From: Actinomycetales bacterium
GTDB taxonomy: Bacteria; Actinomycetota; Actinomycetes; S36-B12
Direction of reading: 5' to 3'
NCBI GenBank assembly: GCA_016125355.1
Contig: WGLX01000040.1
Span: 1-64,000, forward strand
DNA: 64,000 nucleotides
In this document: one piece after another, positions 1-9,532 of the stretch
How the letters are laid out: each line of letters opens with the position of its first letter
How positions within the stretch are numbered: position 1 is the stretch's first letter
Program-made: the position numbers and the translations under genes
Notes under the pieces: generated by a model
What the model was told of the DNA's origin: nothing
The model's database searches: none
Seen by the model: only the letters and a program-made list of their open reading frames with translations

Positions 1-388
1 CGGTCGTCCGGAGCTGACCGAGGCGGCGATCGTGGTCTCCGGGGGCCGGGGCGTGGGCAGTGCGGAGGGCTTCTCGGTGATCGAGGCGCTGGCCGACTCC
101 CTCGGCGCGGCTGTGGGGGCGTCGCGGGCGGCGACGGACGCGGGCTGGTACCCGCATCAGTTCCAGGTGGGGCAGACCGGCAAGACGGTCTCGCCGCAGC
201 TGTACATCGCGAATGGGATCTCCGGCGCGATCCAGCACCGGGCCGGCATGCAGACGAGCAAGACGATCGTGGTGGTGAACAAGGATCCGGAGGCACCGAT
301 CTTCGAGCTCGCCGACTACGGCGTGGTCGGCGACCTGTTCCAGGTCGTCCCCCAACTCACCAACGAGATCACCAACAGGGCAGACTGA
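1..388 (+). CDS. etfA: Electron transfer flavoprotein alpha subunit, C-terminal part
   Basis: The gene is cut by the window edge; the visible frame runs open from base 2 and ends in TGA at 386-388. The 129 visible residues match the FAD-binding C-terminal domain of Etf[11 protein letters not shown] near the start, then [20 protein letters not shown] and a QHRAGM segment, which contact FAD in this family. EtfA with EtfB accepts electrons from acyl-CoA dehydrogenases and passes them to ETF:quinone oxidoreductase. It lies 47 bp upstream of an ethylmalonyl-CoA-pathway operon that contains an acyl-CoA dehydrogenase, so it may serve that enzyme. The family call is secure; the coupling is inferred. 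Confidence 0.93.
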   Translation, partial: GRPELTEAAIVVSGGRGVGSAEGFSVIEALADSLGAAVGASRAATDAGWYPHQFQVGQTGKTVSPQLYIANGISGAIQHRAGMQTSKTIVVVNKDPEAPIFELADYGVVGDLFQVVPQLTNEITNRAD

Positions 389-435
389 GTCCAGGGTCGG
401 ATCCCGCGAGGGACCGATACACGGAGGCGGATTCG

Positions 436-2415
436 ATGGGTCGGAGCACGCCGTGGGTTATGCGGACCTACGCCGGACATTCCTCAGCGCGTGAGTCGAA
501 CGCGCTGTACCGGAAGAACCTCGAGAAGGGCCAGACCGGCCTGTCCATCGCCTTCGACCTGCCCACCCAGACCGGCTACGACGCCGACTCTCGACTGGCC
601 CGGGGCGAGGTCGGGAAGGTAGGCGTGCCGATCGCCAACGTCGGCGATATGCGCGCCCTCCTGGATGGCATCCCACTCGACCGCATGAACACGTCGATGA
701 CCATCAATGCCACCGCGATGTGGCTGATGGCGCTGTACGTGACCATCGCGGACGAGCAGGGCGCGGACCGGGCCGACCTCACGGGGACCACGCAGAACGA
801 CATCATCAAGGAGTACCTGTCGCGGGGCACCTACGTGTTCCCGCCGGAGCCGTCGATGCGGCTGGTCACCGACGTCATCGCCTGGTGTGTGCAGAACACG
901 CCCCGGTGGAACCCCATCAACATCTGCTCCTACCACCTGCAGGAGGCGGGCGCGACGCCCGTGCAGGAGGTCGCCTTCTCGATGAGCACCGCCATCGCGG
1001 TCCTCGACGCGGTTCGCGACTCCGGGCAGGTGGCGCCGGAGAAGATGACGGATGTCGTCCAGCGGATCTCCTTCTTCGTCAACGCGGGCGTGCGCTTCGT
1101 CGAGGAGATGTGCAAGATGCGGGCCTTCGTCCAGCTGTGGGACGAGATCACCCGCGACCGCTACGGGGTGACCGATGAGAAGGCGCGTCGGTTCCGCTAC
1201 GGCGTCCAGGTGAACTCCCTGGGCCTGACGGAGGCCCAGCCTGAGAACAACGTCCAGCGGATCGTGCTCGAGATGCTCGGCGTGACGCTGTCGAAGGATG
1301 CCCGGGCACGGGCGATCCAGCTGCCGGCCTGGAACGAGGCGTTGGGACTGCCGCGTCCGTGGGACCAGCAGTGGAGCCTTCGCATGCAGCAGGTGCTCGC
1401 GTACGAGACGGACCTCCTGGAGTACGACGACATCTTCGCGGGCAGTCACGTGGTCGAGGCCAAGGTCGCGGAGATGGTCGATGCGGCCCGTGCCGAGATG
1501 GCCGTCATCGAGGAGATGGGCGGTGCGGTGGCCGCCGTGGAGTCCGGCTACCTGAAGGCAGCCCTGGTGTCCTCGCACGCCGACCGCCGCCGTCGGGTGG
1601 AGGCCGGCGAGGAGATCATCGTCGGCGTGAACGACTTCACGTCCACCGAGCCGAGTGCGCTCGTGGCCGACCTCGAAGGGGCCATCCAGCGCATCGATCC
1701 CGCGGTCGAGGAGCGGGCCGTGCTGGCCCTCGACGAGTGGCGCTCGCAGCGCGAGCCGATGGCCGTCGAGCGTGCCCTGGACCGCCTCCGTGCCGATGCG
1801 GCCAGTGGCGTCAATCTCATGGACGCCTCCCTCGAGTGCGCCCGCGCCGGAGTGACCACGGGCGAGTGGGCCGGGGTGCTGCGACTGGTGTTCGGCGAGT
1901 ACCGGGCACCCACCGGGGTGACCGGCTCGGTCGGCGCCGGTGAGCGCTCCGGGCTCGCTGAACTGCGCGCCGCCGTGGCGGCCACGGGCGACGCGCTCGG
2001 CCATCGGCTGCGTCTCCTGGTGGCCAAGCCCGGGCTCGACGGCCATTCGAACGGCGCGGAGCAGGTCGCCGTCGCCGCCCGCGATGCCGGCTTCGAGGTC
2101 GTCTACCAGGGCATCCGGCTCACCTCGGAGCAGATCGTGGCGGCCGCGGTGCAGGAGGATGTCGACTGCGTCGGGCTGTCGATCCTGTCCGGCTCGCACC
2201 TCCAGCTCGTGCCCGAGGTTCTCGAGGGGCTGCGCGCAGCGGGGCTCGACGACGTGCCCGTGATCGTGGGCGGCATCATCCCCGACGGCGATGCCCGGAA
2301 GCTGCTGGAGGACGGCGTGGCCGCGGTGTTCACCCCGAAGGACTACGACCTCACGGCCGTCATGGCCAGGGTCCTCGACGTCATCCGCGCGACCCGAAGC
2401 CTGCAGCCCGCCTGA
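436..2415 (+). CDS. meaA: Ethylmalonyl-CoA mutase (methylmalonyl-CoA mutase family, MeaA type)
   Basis: 659 residues, with an AGGCGG-type ribosome site before ATG 436. The N-terminal ~500 residues are the catalytic barrel of the acyl-CoA mutase family. Residues 523-659 form the cobalamin-binding domain with the DxHxxG motif at 535-540 (DGHSNG). MeaA rearranges ethylmalonyl-CoA to methylsuccinyl-CoA in the ethylmalonyl-CoA pathway, a route for acetyl-CoA assimilation without isocitrate lyase. The single-chain length and the lyase and dehydrogenase genes that follow favour MeaA over methylmalonyl-CoA mutase, which is normally longer or two-subunit. Crotonyl-CoA carboxylase/reductase is not in view and may lie upstream. 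Confidence 0.88.
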   Translation: MGRSTPWVMRTYAGHSSARESNALYRKNLEKGQTGLSIAFDLPTQTGYDADSRLARGEVGKVGVPIANVGDMRALLDGIPLDRMNTSMTINATAMWLMALYVTIADEQGADRADLTGTTQNDIIKEYLSRGTYVFPPEPSMRLVTDVIAWCVQNTPRWNPINICSYHLQEAGATPVQEVAFSMSTAIAVLDAVRDSGQVAPEKMTDVVQRISFFVNAGVRFVEEMCKMRAFVQLWDEITRDRYGVTDEKARRFRYGVQVNSLGLTEAQPENNVQRIVLEMLGVTLSKDARARAIQLPAWNEALGLPRPWDQQWSLRMQQVLAYETDLLEYDDIFAGSHVVEAKVAEMVDAARAEMAVIEEMGGAVAAVESGYLKAALVSSHADRRRRVEAGEEIIVGVNDFTSTEPSALVADLEGAIQRIDPAVEERAVLALDEWRSQREPMAVERALDRLRADAASGVNLMDASLECARAGVTTGEWAGVLRLVFGEYRAPTGVTGSVGAGERSGLAELRAAVAATGDALGHRLRLLVAKPGLDGHSNGAEQVAVAARDAGFEVVYQGIRLTSEQIVAAAVQEDVDCVGLSILSGSHLQLVPEVLEGLRAAGLDDVPVIVGGIIPDGDARKLLEDGVAAVFTPKDYDLTAVMARVLDVIRATRSLQPA

Positions 2416-2474
2416 TCCTCACGCCCACCCAGGACCCGAACACCCGGAATCCGTCCACCAGATCAAGGAGTCCC

Positions 2475-3434
2475 ATGTCCCACGAGTTGCGCTCGCGTCG
2501 GTCGAACCTGGCGGTGCCCGGGTCGAGCCCGAAGATGCTGGAGAAGGCCAAGGGCCTGCCCGCCGACCAGGTGTTCATGGACATCGAGGACGCCGTCGCG
2601 CCGATCGCCAAGCCGGACGCCCGCAAGAACATCGTCGCGGCGCTCAACGAGGGCGGCTACGAGGGCAAGGTGCGGGCGGTCCGCGTCAACGACTGGACCA
2701 CCCAGTGGACCTACGCCGATGTCGTCGAGGTGGTCGAGGGTGCGGGCGCCAACCTCGACTGCATCATGCTCCCAAAGGTGCAGACCGCGGACCAGATCGG
2801 GGCGCTGGACCTGCTGCTGACGCAGATCGAGAAGTCGAACGGCCTCGAGGTGGGCCGCATCGGCATCGAGGCGCAGATCGAGAACGCCAAGGGCCTGATC
2901 AACGTGGACGCGATCGCGCAGGCCAGCCCGCGGGTGGAGACGATCATCTTCGGCCCTGCGGACTTCATGGCCAGCATCAACATGAAGTCGCTCGTGGTCG
3001 GTGAGCAGCCGCCGGGCTACGACGTGGGCGACGCCTACCACTACATCCTGATGCGGATCCTGATGGCCGCGCGGGCGTACGACAAGCAGGCCATCGACGG
3101 CCCGTACCTGGCCATCAAGGACATCGAGGGCTACAAGCGGGTTGCCGGCCGGTCGGCCGCGCTGGGCTTCGATGGCAAGTGGGTGCTGCACCCCGACCAG
3201 ATCGCGGCGGCGAACGAGGTCTTCTCGCCCAAGCAGGAGGACTACGACCACGCGGAGCTGATCCTCGACGCGTACGACTACTACACGTCCGCGGAGGGCG
3301 GCGCCAAGGGCGCGGTCATGCTCGGTGACGAGATGATCGACGAGGCCAGTCGCAAGATGGCCCTGGTCATGTCCGCCAAGGGACGCGCTGCAGGCATGCA
3401 GCGCACCAAGCAGTTCGAGAAGCCGGAGGCCTGA
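2475..3434 (+). CDS. HpcH/HpaI aldolase family CoA-ester lyase (L-malyl-CoA/beta-methylmalyl-CoA lyase type)
   Basis: 319 residues, ATG preceded by AAGGAG. It shows family hallmarks: the VPGSSPKML start of the barrel, FMDIEDAVAP with acidic metal-ligand residues, a GIEAQIENAKG strand holding the other metal-binding Glu, and FGPADFMASI. Enzymes of this type cleave beta-methylmalyl-CoA to glyoxylate and propionyl-CoA and handle malyl-CoA, the last carbon-carbon step of the ethylmalonyl-CoA pathway. Its place between meaA and an acyl-CoA dehydrogenase gene (2 bp gap) supports that role over a citrate lyase beta subunit, for which alpha and gamma partners are missing. Exact substrate preference is inferred. 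Confidence 0.85.
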   Translation: MSHELRSRRSNLAVPGSSPKMLEKAKGLPADQVFMDIEDAVAPIAKPDARKNIVAALNEGGYEGKVRAVRVNDWTTQWTYADVVEVVEGAGANLDCIMLPKVQTADQIGALDLLLTQIEKSNGLEVGRIGIEAQIENAKGLINVDAIAQASPRVETIIFGPADFMASINMKSLVVGEQPPGYDVGDAYHYILMRILMAARAYDKQAIDGPYLAIKDIEGYKRVAGRSAALGFDGKWVLHPDQIAAANEVFSPKQEDYDHAELILDAYDYYTSAEGGAKGAVMLGDEMIDEASRKMALVMSAKGRAAGMQRTKQFEKPEA

Positions 3435-3436
3435 TC

Positions 3437-4642
3437 ATGGGACGTCTTGCGCAGACGGAGGGGCTGACCGAGGAGCAGCAGGCGATCCTCGAGGCCGTCC
3501 GCGACTTCGTGGACAACGAGATCATCCCGGTGGCCAACGAGCTCGAGCATGCGGACGAGTACCCGCAGGCCATCGTGGACGGACTGAAGGAGATGGGCGT
3601 CTTCGGGCTCATGATCCCGGAGGAGTACGGCGGCCTCGGCGAGTCGCTGCTGACCTACGCGCTCGTGGTCGAGGAGATCGCCCGCGGGTGGATGAGCGTC
3701 TCGGGCGTCATCAACACGCACTTCATCGTCGCCTACATGCTCATGCAGCATGGCACCGAGGAGCAGAAGCAGCGGTACCTGCCGCGCATGGCGACGGGCG
3801 AGGTGCGCGGCGCGTTCTCCATGTCCGAGCCGGGCTGCGGATCCGATGTCTCCGCCATCACGTCCAAGGCGGTCCGGGATGGTGACGACTGGGTGCTCAA
3901 CGGCCAGAAGATGTGGCTGACCAACGGAGGCTCCTCGACCCTGGTGGCCGTGCTCGTGCGCACCGATGCCGAGGCGACGGAAGGGGCCAGCGTCTACAAG
4001 AAGATGTCGACCTTCCTCATCGAGAAGCCGGAGGGCTTCGGCGAGGTCCGTCCGGGCCTGACGATCCCCGGCAAGATCGACAAGATGGGCTACAAGGGCG
4101 TCGACACCACAGAACTGGTCATGGACGGCCTGCGGCTGTCTGCCGACGACCTGCTCGGCGGCGAGACCGGCAAGGGCTTCTACCAGATGATGGACGGTGT
4201 CGAGGTCGGACGCGTCAACGTGGCCGCCCGGGCCTGCGGACTCGCCCAGCGTGCCTTCGAGCTCGGTGTCGACTACGCCCAGCAGCGGGTCACGTTCGGC
4301 AAGCCGATCGCCGAGCACCAGGCGGTCGCCTTCCGGCTGGCCGACATGGGCGTCAAGGTCGAGGCGGCCCACCAGATGATGGTCATGGCCGCCCGCAAGA
4401 AGGACTCGGGGGAGCGCAACGACCTCGAGGCCGGCATGGCGAAGTACCTCGCCAGCGAGTACTGCCGGGACGTGGTCGAGGACTCCTTCCGCATCCACGG
4501 CGGCTACGGCTACTCCAAGGAGTACGAGATCGAGCGGCTCTACCGTGAGGCGCCGATGCTGCTCATCGGCGAGGGCACCGCTGACATCCAGCGCATGATC
4601 ATCGCCCGGCGCCTCCTCGAGGACTACAAGATCCGCACGTGA
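3437..4642 (+). CDS. Acyl-CoA dehydrogenase, candidate methylsuccinyl-CoA dehydrogenase
   Basis: 401 residues, the normal length of the acyl-CoA dehydrogenase family. It has FSMSEPGCGSD (flavin contacts), a W-LNGQKMWLTNG segment, and a C-terminal IGEGTADIQR motif whose Glu sits at the catalytic-base position of medium-chain enzymes. The gene starts 2 bp after the lyase gene and ends in a GTGA overlap with the Nudix gene. In this operon the likely reaction is oxidation of methylsuccinyl-CoA to mesaconyl-CoA, with electrons going to ETF (etfA lies upstream). The best studied methylsuccinyl-CoA dehydrogenases are, from memory, longer (about 550 residues), so a general short-chain acyl-CoA dehydrogenase remains possible. 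No mesaconyl-CoA hydratase (MaoC type) gene follows. Confidence 0.85.
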   Translation: MGRLAQTEGLTEEQQAILEAVRDFVDNEIIPVANELEHADEYPQAIVDGLKEMGVFGLMIPEEYGGLGESLLTYALVVEEIARGWMSVSGVINTHFIVAYMLMQHGTEEQKQRYLPRMATGEVRGAFSMSEPGCGSDVSAITSKAVRDGDDWVLNGQKMWLTNGGSSTLVAVLVRTDAEATEGASVYKKMSTFLIEKPEGFGEVRPGLTIPGKIDKMGYKGVDTTELVMDGLRLSADDLLGGETGKGFYQMMDGVEVGRVNVAARACGLAQRAFELGVDYAQQRVTFGKPIAEHQAVAFRLADMGVKVEAAHQMMVMAARKKDSGERNDLEAGMAKYLASEYCRDVVEDSFRIHGGYGYSKEYEIERLYREAPMLLIGEGTADIQRMIIARRLLEDYKIRT

Positions 4643-5043
4643 CCGAGTTGGAGCTGGTGCCCTGCGTCGGGATGATCGTGCTGGACAGCGCGGGGCGACT
4701 GCTGCTCGTCAAGCGGGGCAAGCCGCCCGCGGAGGGACTCTGGTCGATCCCGGGCGGCAGGGTCGAGCCCGACGAGGACTGGGAGGAGGCCTGCGTTCGC
4801 GAGCTGCGCGAGGAGACCGGTCTCCTCGCCCGGGTGGATCGCTACGTGGGGCAGGTCCAGCGCGACGACGAGGGCGGCCGGGTGCTCGTGATCCGCGACT
4901 ACCTGATGAGCCTGGCGGCGGACGCCGACCCCGTGGCCGGTGACGATGCGCGGGAGGCTCGTTGGGTGGCGCCTGGCGAGCTCGGTGACTTCGCCTTGAC
5001 CGAGGGGCTCGTGGAGGCCCTCACGGACTGGGGGATCCTCTGA
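4639..5043 (+). CDS. Nudix hydrolase
   Basis: 134 residues, GTG start overlapping the dehydrogenase stop by 4 bp, so translation is probably coupled. The Nudix box is complete at about residues 40-62 (GRVEPDEDWEEACVRELREE then TGLL, matching GX5EX7REUXEEXGU). The preceding VPCVGMIVLD and LLLVKRG strands are typical of MutT-like members that hydrolyse nucleoside diphosphates linked to another moiety. The substrate cannot be read from the sequence. In an acyl-CoA operon a CoA-derivative or housekeeping role is possible, but this is only a guess from position. Its last 23 bp overlap the 3' end of the convergent minus-strand gene. Confidence 0.88.
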   Translation: MTELELVPCVGMIVLDSAGRLLLVKRGKPPAEGLWSIPGGRVEPDEDWEEACVRELREETGLLARVDRYVGQVQRDDEGGRVLVIRDYLMSLAADADPVAGDDAREARWVAPGELGDFALTEGLVEALTDWGIL

Positions 5044-5443
5044 GCGGCAGTTCCGCCCAGACACTCATCCCGTCCTGATCCCGTTGCCAGCCGTGGACCC
5101 GGGCGAGGGCATCGATCATGGCCAGCCCCCGCCCCGAACCCGCGTCGTCGGCGGCCTCCCGGACCGCAGGGTCGGTGTCGCGGCCCTGATCGTGCACCTC
5201 CACCCGCACCGCGTCCTCGATCACCATCAGTCGGAGTACGACGGGCGGGGCGCCATGTCGAATCGCATTCGCCGCGAGTTCCGACGCCACGAGCGCCACG
5301 TCGTCGACAAGATCCTCGTGGAGGCCGAGTCGGCGCAGTTCGGCCATCACCTCCTCGCGCGCGGCGCGCGCGGCGGTGAGATCGTCGGGGAGCAGCCACT
5401 CGATCGTCACGACGTCGTCATACCCCCCAACGGGAACGCTCAA
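5021..5443 (-). CDS. RsbW/SpoIIAB-like ATP-binding protein (anti-sigma factor kinase family)
   Basis: 140 residues from a TTG start (codon at 5441-5443). It is a single GHKL-type ATPase domain of the serine-kinase anti-sigma class: N-box ELAANAIRHG (binds Mg-ATP), then VEVHDQGRD (G1) and GSGRGLAMIDALA (G2). Such short, membrane-free proteins either hold and phosphorylate partners in sigma-factor partner switches or act as stand-alone relatives, which are numerous in actinobacteria. No cognate sigma factor or anti-anti-sigma gene is adjacent, so the target is unknown. It converges on the Nudix gene and is divergent from the ParA-like gene. A GTG at 5411 is an alternative start. Confidence 0.8.
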   Translation of the reverse strand: MSVPVGGYDDVVTIEWLLPDDLTAARAAREEVMAELRRLGLHEDLVDDVALVASELAANAIRHGAPPVVLRLMVIEDAVRVEVHDQGRDTDPAVREAADDAGSGRGLAMIDALARVHGWQRDQDGMSVWAELPLRGSPSP

Positions 5444-5456
5444 ACCTGACGGGGCC

Positions 5457-5462
5457 TAGTGT
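5457..5462 (+). promoter_or_regulatory. -10 box TAGTGT of the ParA-like gene
   Basis: TAGTGT matches TAnnnT and ends 7 nt before ATG 5470, so transcription would begin at or next to the start codon. No Shine-Dalgarno sequence lies upstream. This supports a leaderless transcript and the chosen start. Confidence 0.5.
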
Positions 5463-5469
5463 CCCGTAC

Positions 5470-6231
<762 letters not shown>

Positions 6232-6245
6232 CAGATCGCGGCGTC

Positions 6246-6251
6246 TAGCCT
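6246..6251 (+). promoter_or_regulatory. -10 box TAGCCT of the diguanylate cyclase gene
   Basis: TAGCCT ends 7 nt before GTG 6259 and lies just after the ParA-like stop codon. The spacing fits a leaderless transcript, so the cyclase can be transcribed separately from its upstream neighbour. Confidence 0.45.
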
Positions 6252-6258
6252 TGGTGAC

Positions 6259-7302
6259 GTGAGGCTGCAGGGACTCGGTCGGACGCCACCGTCCATCGTG
6301 GCGCTGGCCCGGGGCGAACTCGTCCGCGAGTCGGGGCCGCTCCTGCTCGGCACCACGGTCCTCATCCTGGTCCTGGATCTGTTCACCTGGGACCTCGACG
6401 GCTTCCAGCCCCTGGATGTGCTTGTCCTCGCCACGATGGCGACCCTGACCGCTCTGGCGTGGGTCCGTCGCATTCCGGCAGCCGTCCTGCCCTGGGTCTG
6501 GGCTGGTGCCGCGGTACTCAACGTGCTGGTTCTCCTGGCCGGGCTCGTCACCTCGCAGTCGGCGACGGGGGTCGGCTACATCGTGATCCTGTGCGCCCTC
6601 TACCCGACGTTCACGCTCTTCTGGCGCCCGACGATGGCAGCCGCGGTGGTCATCGTGGCTGCGGTCACGATCGTGGCGGCCCGCAGCCACGCGATGTACG
6701 GCTCGGCCATGTGGGGGCAGGTGGAGCCGATCGATGTGTCCCTGCAGACGACGGTTGCCCTGGCCGGCGGCTGCGTGGCTCTGTACTTCCGGCGACGCAG
6801 CTTCGTGTCCGTCGCGGACACCACGTCGGCCCTCACCGAGCGCGCACTGACCGACGGCCTGACGGGGGCGCTCAACCGGCAGGGCATCGAGGAACTGGGT
6901 CGACGGATGATCCGTCGATCGGAGGGTCCGGTGTTCGCCTTGTTCGTCGACGTCAACGGGCTCAAGGCCGTGAATGACACGAGGGGGCATGACGTCGGCG
7001 ACGAGGTCATCCGCATGGTGGCACGCGCCATCCGACGGGTCGTGCGCACGGGAGACCTCATCGGACGATGGGGAGGGGACGAGTTCATCGTCGTGGGGCG
7101 CGGCGAGGCACCCGATGCGGCGGTGATCGAGACACGCATGGCCGACGTGCTGGAGGCCCTGGGGTCGGGCCCGGTGTGGTCAGCCGGAGTCAGCGTGGGC
7201 GCGGCGTCGGGCCACGTCGACTTCGACGCACTGGTCGCCGCTGCCGACGACGACATGTACCAGCGCCGCGCGCGGACGCGGGGGACTACGCCTCCGGCGT
7301 GA
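6259..7302 (+). CDS. Membrane-bound diguanylate cyclase (GGDEF protein)
   Basis: 347 residues. The N-terminal ~185 residues are hydrophobic with about six membrane segments and no recognisable sensor fold. The GGDEF domain follows: DGLTGALNRQG, FVDVNGLKAVND, and GRWGGDEFIVVG with an intact GGDEF active site. RTGD sits five residues before GGDEF and fits the RxxD inhibitory site, so product feedback is likely. The enzyme would make cyclic di-GMP from two GTP at the membrane. It closely resembles the cyclase at 33173-34243 in layout and motifs (both have RTGD, GRWGGDEFIVVG and MYQRRAR), so the two look paralogous. Its 3' end overlaps the convergent helicase gene by 17 bp. Confidence 0.9.
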   Translation: MRLQGLGRTPPSIVALARGELVRESGPLLLGTTVLILVLDLFTWDLDGFQPLDVLVLATMATLTALAWVRRIPAAVLPWVWAGAAVLNVLVLLAGLVTSQSATGVGYIVILCALYPTFTLFWRPTMAAAVVIVAAVTIVAARSHAMYGSAMWGQVEPIDVSLQTTVALAGGCVALYFRRRSFVSVADTTSALTERALTDGLTGALNRQGIEELGRRMIRRSEGPVFALFVDVNGLKAVNDTRGHDVGDEVIRMVARAIRRVVRTGDLIGRWGGDEFIVVGRGEAPDAAVIETRMADVLEALGSGPVWSAGVSVGAASGHVDFDALVAAADDDMYQRRARTRGTTPPA

Positions 7303-8770
7303 CCGGCTTGCCGCCGCGTGTGCGTCGCCGTGCGCGACGCCGCTTGGGCTTGGCTTCGGGATCGGGCTCGGTGCGAGCGACAGCATCGGCGTGCTGTTTC
7401 CTGCCGTGCTCCTTGCCGTGCTCCTTGCCGTCCTTGTGGCCGTGCTTCCCGCCGTGCGGCTTGCTTCCGTGCTGCTTGCCGCCCTGCGGCTTCTTCTTGC
7501 CGGTCTCGCCGAGGTCCTCGACGGCCTCCGCGGACAGGCCCTCGCGGGTCTGCTTCTCCTTGGGCAGGGTGCCCTTGGTGCCCGGCGGGATCTTGAGGCC
7601 GGTGTAGACGTGGTCGCTCGTCGAGTACGTCTCGATCGGGTCCTTGAAGGGCAGCTTCAGCGCCCGATCGATCATCTGCCAGCGCGCGATGTCCTCCCAG
7701 TCGACGAAGGTGACCGCGGTACCCGAATGGCCCGCCCGGCCGGTCCGGCCGATGCGGTGCAGGTAGGTCTTCTCGTCGTCGGGGCACTCGTAGTTGATGA
7801 CGTGCGTGACGTTGTCCACATCGATGCCGCGCGCCGCCACATCCGTGGCGACCAGCACATCCACCTTGCCCGTGCGGAACGCCCGCAGGGCCTGCTCGCG
7901 GGCACCCTGGCCGAGGTCGCCGTGGACGGTGCCGACGGCGAAGCCCCTATCGGTCAGGTCGTCGCACACCTTCTGGGCCTTGCGCTTGGTACGGGTGAAG
8001 ATCATCGCGAGCTCGCGGCCGTCTGCCTGGAGGATCCGCGCCAGCAGCTCGACCTTGTCCATGGGGTGGGTGCGCCAGACGTGCTGCTCGATGGCGTCGA
8101 CGGTGGCGTTCTCGTCGCCCATGTCTGCCGCCCGCAGATGCATGGGCTGGGACATGTAGCGACGGGCCAGGTTGACGATCTGCCCGGGCATGGTGGCCGA
8201 GAACAGCATCGTCTGTCGCTGGGCCGGGATCATCGAGACGATGCGCTCGACGTCGGGCAGGAAGCCCATGTCGAGCATCTCGTCGGCCTCGTCGAGAACG
8301 AGGATCTTGATGGCGCTGAGGTCGAGGTCGCGCCGCTGCGCGAGGTCGATGAGGCGCCCGGGGGTGCCGACCACGACGTCGATCCCTGCCTTGAGGGCAT
8401 CGATCTGCGGCTCGTAGGCGCGGCCGCCGTAGACGGCCAGCACGCGCACGCCCTTGATCCGTCCGGCCCGCTCGATGTCGGTGGCCACCTGGAGGCCCAG
8501 CTCGCGCGTCGGGCAGACGACCAGCGCCTGGGGAACGCCCTGCCCGGGCGTGATCGTCTGGAGCAGGGGGATGCCGAAGCCGAGCGTCTTGCCGGTGCCG
8601 GTCTTCGCCTGGCCGATGATGTCGGTGCCGCGCAGCGCGATGGGAATGCACTGCTGCTGGATCGGGAATGCGTGAGTGATCCCGTCAGCGGCGAGAGCCT
8701 CCGCGATCTGCGGGTCGGCGCCGAGTTCGGTGAAGGTGGGTGCGGTGGTGGGATCCACGGTAGATGTCAT
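7286..8770 (-). CDS. DEAD-box ATP-dependent RNA helicase (RhlE-like)
   Basis: 494 residues from ATG 8770. All core motifs are present: a Q-motif region ending FPIQQQCIPIAL, AKTGTGKT (I), PTRELGLQ (Ia), TPGRL (Ib), VLDEADEML (II), LFSATMP (III), and HRIGRTGRAG (VI). The last ~110 residues are rich in Lys, His, Gly and Arg (HGSKPHGGKHGHKDGKEHG type runs), a low-complexity RNA-binding tail. It would unwind structured RNA in mRNA turnover or ribosome assembly. An in-frame ATG at 8815 would overlap the divergent gene; ATG 8770 is preferred because TAGGGT lies 7 nt upstream. Confidence 0.92.
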   Translation of the reverse strand: MTSTVDPTTAPTFTELGADPQIAEALAADGITHAFPIQQQCIPIALRGTDIIGQAKTGTGKTLGFGIPLLQTITPGQGVPQALVVCPTRELGLQVATDIERAGRIKGVRVLAVYGGRAYEPQIDALKAGIDVVVGTPGRLIDLAQRRDLDLSAIKILVLDEADEMLDMGFLPDVERIVSMIPAQRQTMLFSATMPGQIVNLARRYMSQPMHLRAADMGDENATVDAIEQHVWRTHPMDKVELLARILQADGRELAMIFTRTKRKAQKVCDDLTDRGFAVGTVHGDLGQGAREQALRAFRTGKVDVLVATDVAARGIDVDNVTHVINYECPDDEKTYLHRIGRTGRAGHSGTAVTFVDWEDIARWQMIDRALKLPFKDPIETYSTSDHVYTGLKIPPGTKGTLPKEKQTREGLSAEAVEDLGETGKKKPQGGKQHGSKPHGGKHGHKDGKEHGKEHGRKQHADAVARTEPDPEAKPKRRRARRRTRGGKPVTPEA

Positions 8771-8777
8771 TGGTCGC

Positions 8778-8783
8778 ACCCTA
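8778..8783 (-). promoter_or_regulatory. -10 box TAGGGT of the helicase gene
   Basis: Read on the minus strand, TAGGGT ends 7 nt before ATG 8770, fitting a leaderless helicase transcript. On the other strand TAGCCT at 8799-8804 lies 9 nt before the divergent ATG 8814, so the short gap probably holds back-to-back promoters. Confidence 0.45.
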
Positions 8784-8813
8784 TCGCCCGTGGGTGGGTA
8801 GCCTTCTTCCACC

Positions 8814-9512
8814 ATGACTGACGAGGGAATCCCCGCCTCCGCGCTCGAGACCGATGCCGACTATCGGGCTGCGGTGATCGACCTGCTGGGGGTCCTCGCC
8901 TACGGCGAGCTGACCGCCTTCGAGCGGCTCGCGGCCGACGCCGCACTCGCGCCGGAGATCGACGACAAGGCGGCCATCGCCGGCATGGCGACGGCCGAAT
9001 ACCGACACTTCCTGGCGTTGCGGGACCGCCTCGCCGAGATGGGGGCCGACCCTGCTGAAGCGATGGCCCCGTTCCGCGCAGCGGTGGACGGCTTCCACGC
9101 GCATACCGCCCCCAGCGACTGGCTCGAGGGGCTCGTCAAGGCCTACGTGGGTGATGGGATCGGCACGGACTTCTACCGGGAGATCGCGAACCTGCTCGAC
9201 CCGCGGACCCGGGAGCTGGTCCTCGACGTGTGCGACGACATGGGCAACTCCGCCTTCATGATCGAGCGCGTGCGGGCGGCCATCGAGGTCGATCCGAGGG
9301 TGGCGGGTCGGCTGGCGCTGTGGGGTCGGCGGCTCGTCGGGGAGGCGCTGTCACAGGCCCAACGGGTGGCAGCGGAGCGCGACGCGCTCTCCACGCTGCT
9401 CGTGGGCGGCGTGGACCGACCGGGGACCGACCTCGCCGAGATCGGTCGCATGCTGGCCAGGCTCACGGACAACCACGCGCGTCGCATGACGGCGCTCGGG
9501 CTGGCGGCGTAG
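8814..9512 (+). CDS. Ferritin-like fold protein (MiaE-like, conserved in actinobacteria)
   Basis: 232 residues, mostly helical. Carboxylate and His residues recur along the helices as in ferritin-like di-iron proteins (GELTAFERL, ATAEYRHFLAL, and a later NHARRM helix). This type is usually annotated as ferritin-like or tRNA-hydroxylase-like in actinobacteria. Whether it binds iron or modifies tRNA is not established by the sequence. It is divergent from the helicase gene and 20 bp from the convergent DUF3107 gene. From memory, the order rhlE, ferritin-like, DUF3107, TetR resembles the Mycobacterium tuberculosis Rv3208-Rv3211 region, which suggests a conserved but poorly understood cluster. 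Confidence 0.75.
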   Translation: MTDEGIPASALETDADYRAAVIDLLGVLAYGELTAFERLAADAALAPEIDDKAAIAGMATAEYRHFLALRDRLAEMGADPAEAMAPFRAAVDGFHAHTAPSDWLEGLVKAYVGDGIGTDFYREIANLLDPRTRELVLDVCDDMGNSAFMIERVRAAIEVDPRVAGRLALWGRRLVGEALSQAQRVAAERDALSTLLVGGVDRPGTDLAEIGRMLARLTDNHARRMTALGLAA

Positions 9513-9532
9513 CGAGCGCTTCCCGAGGGAGG

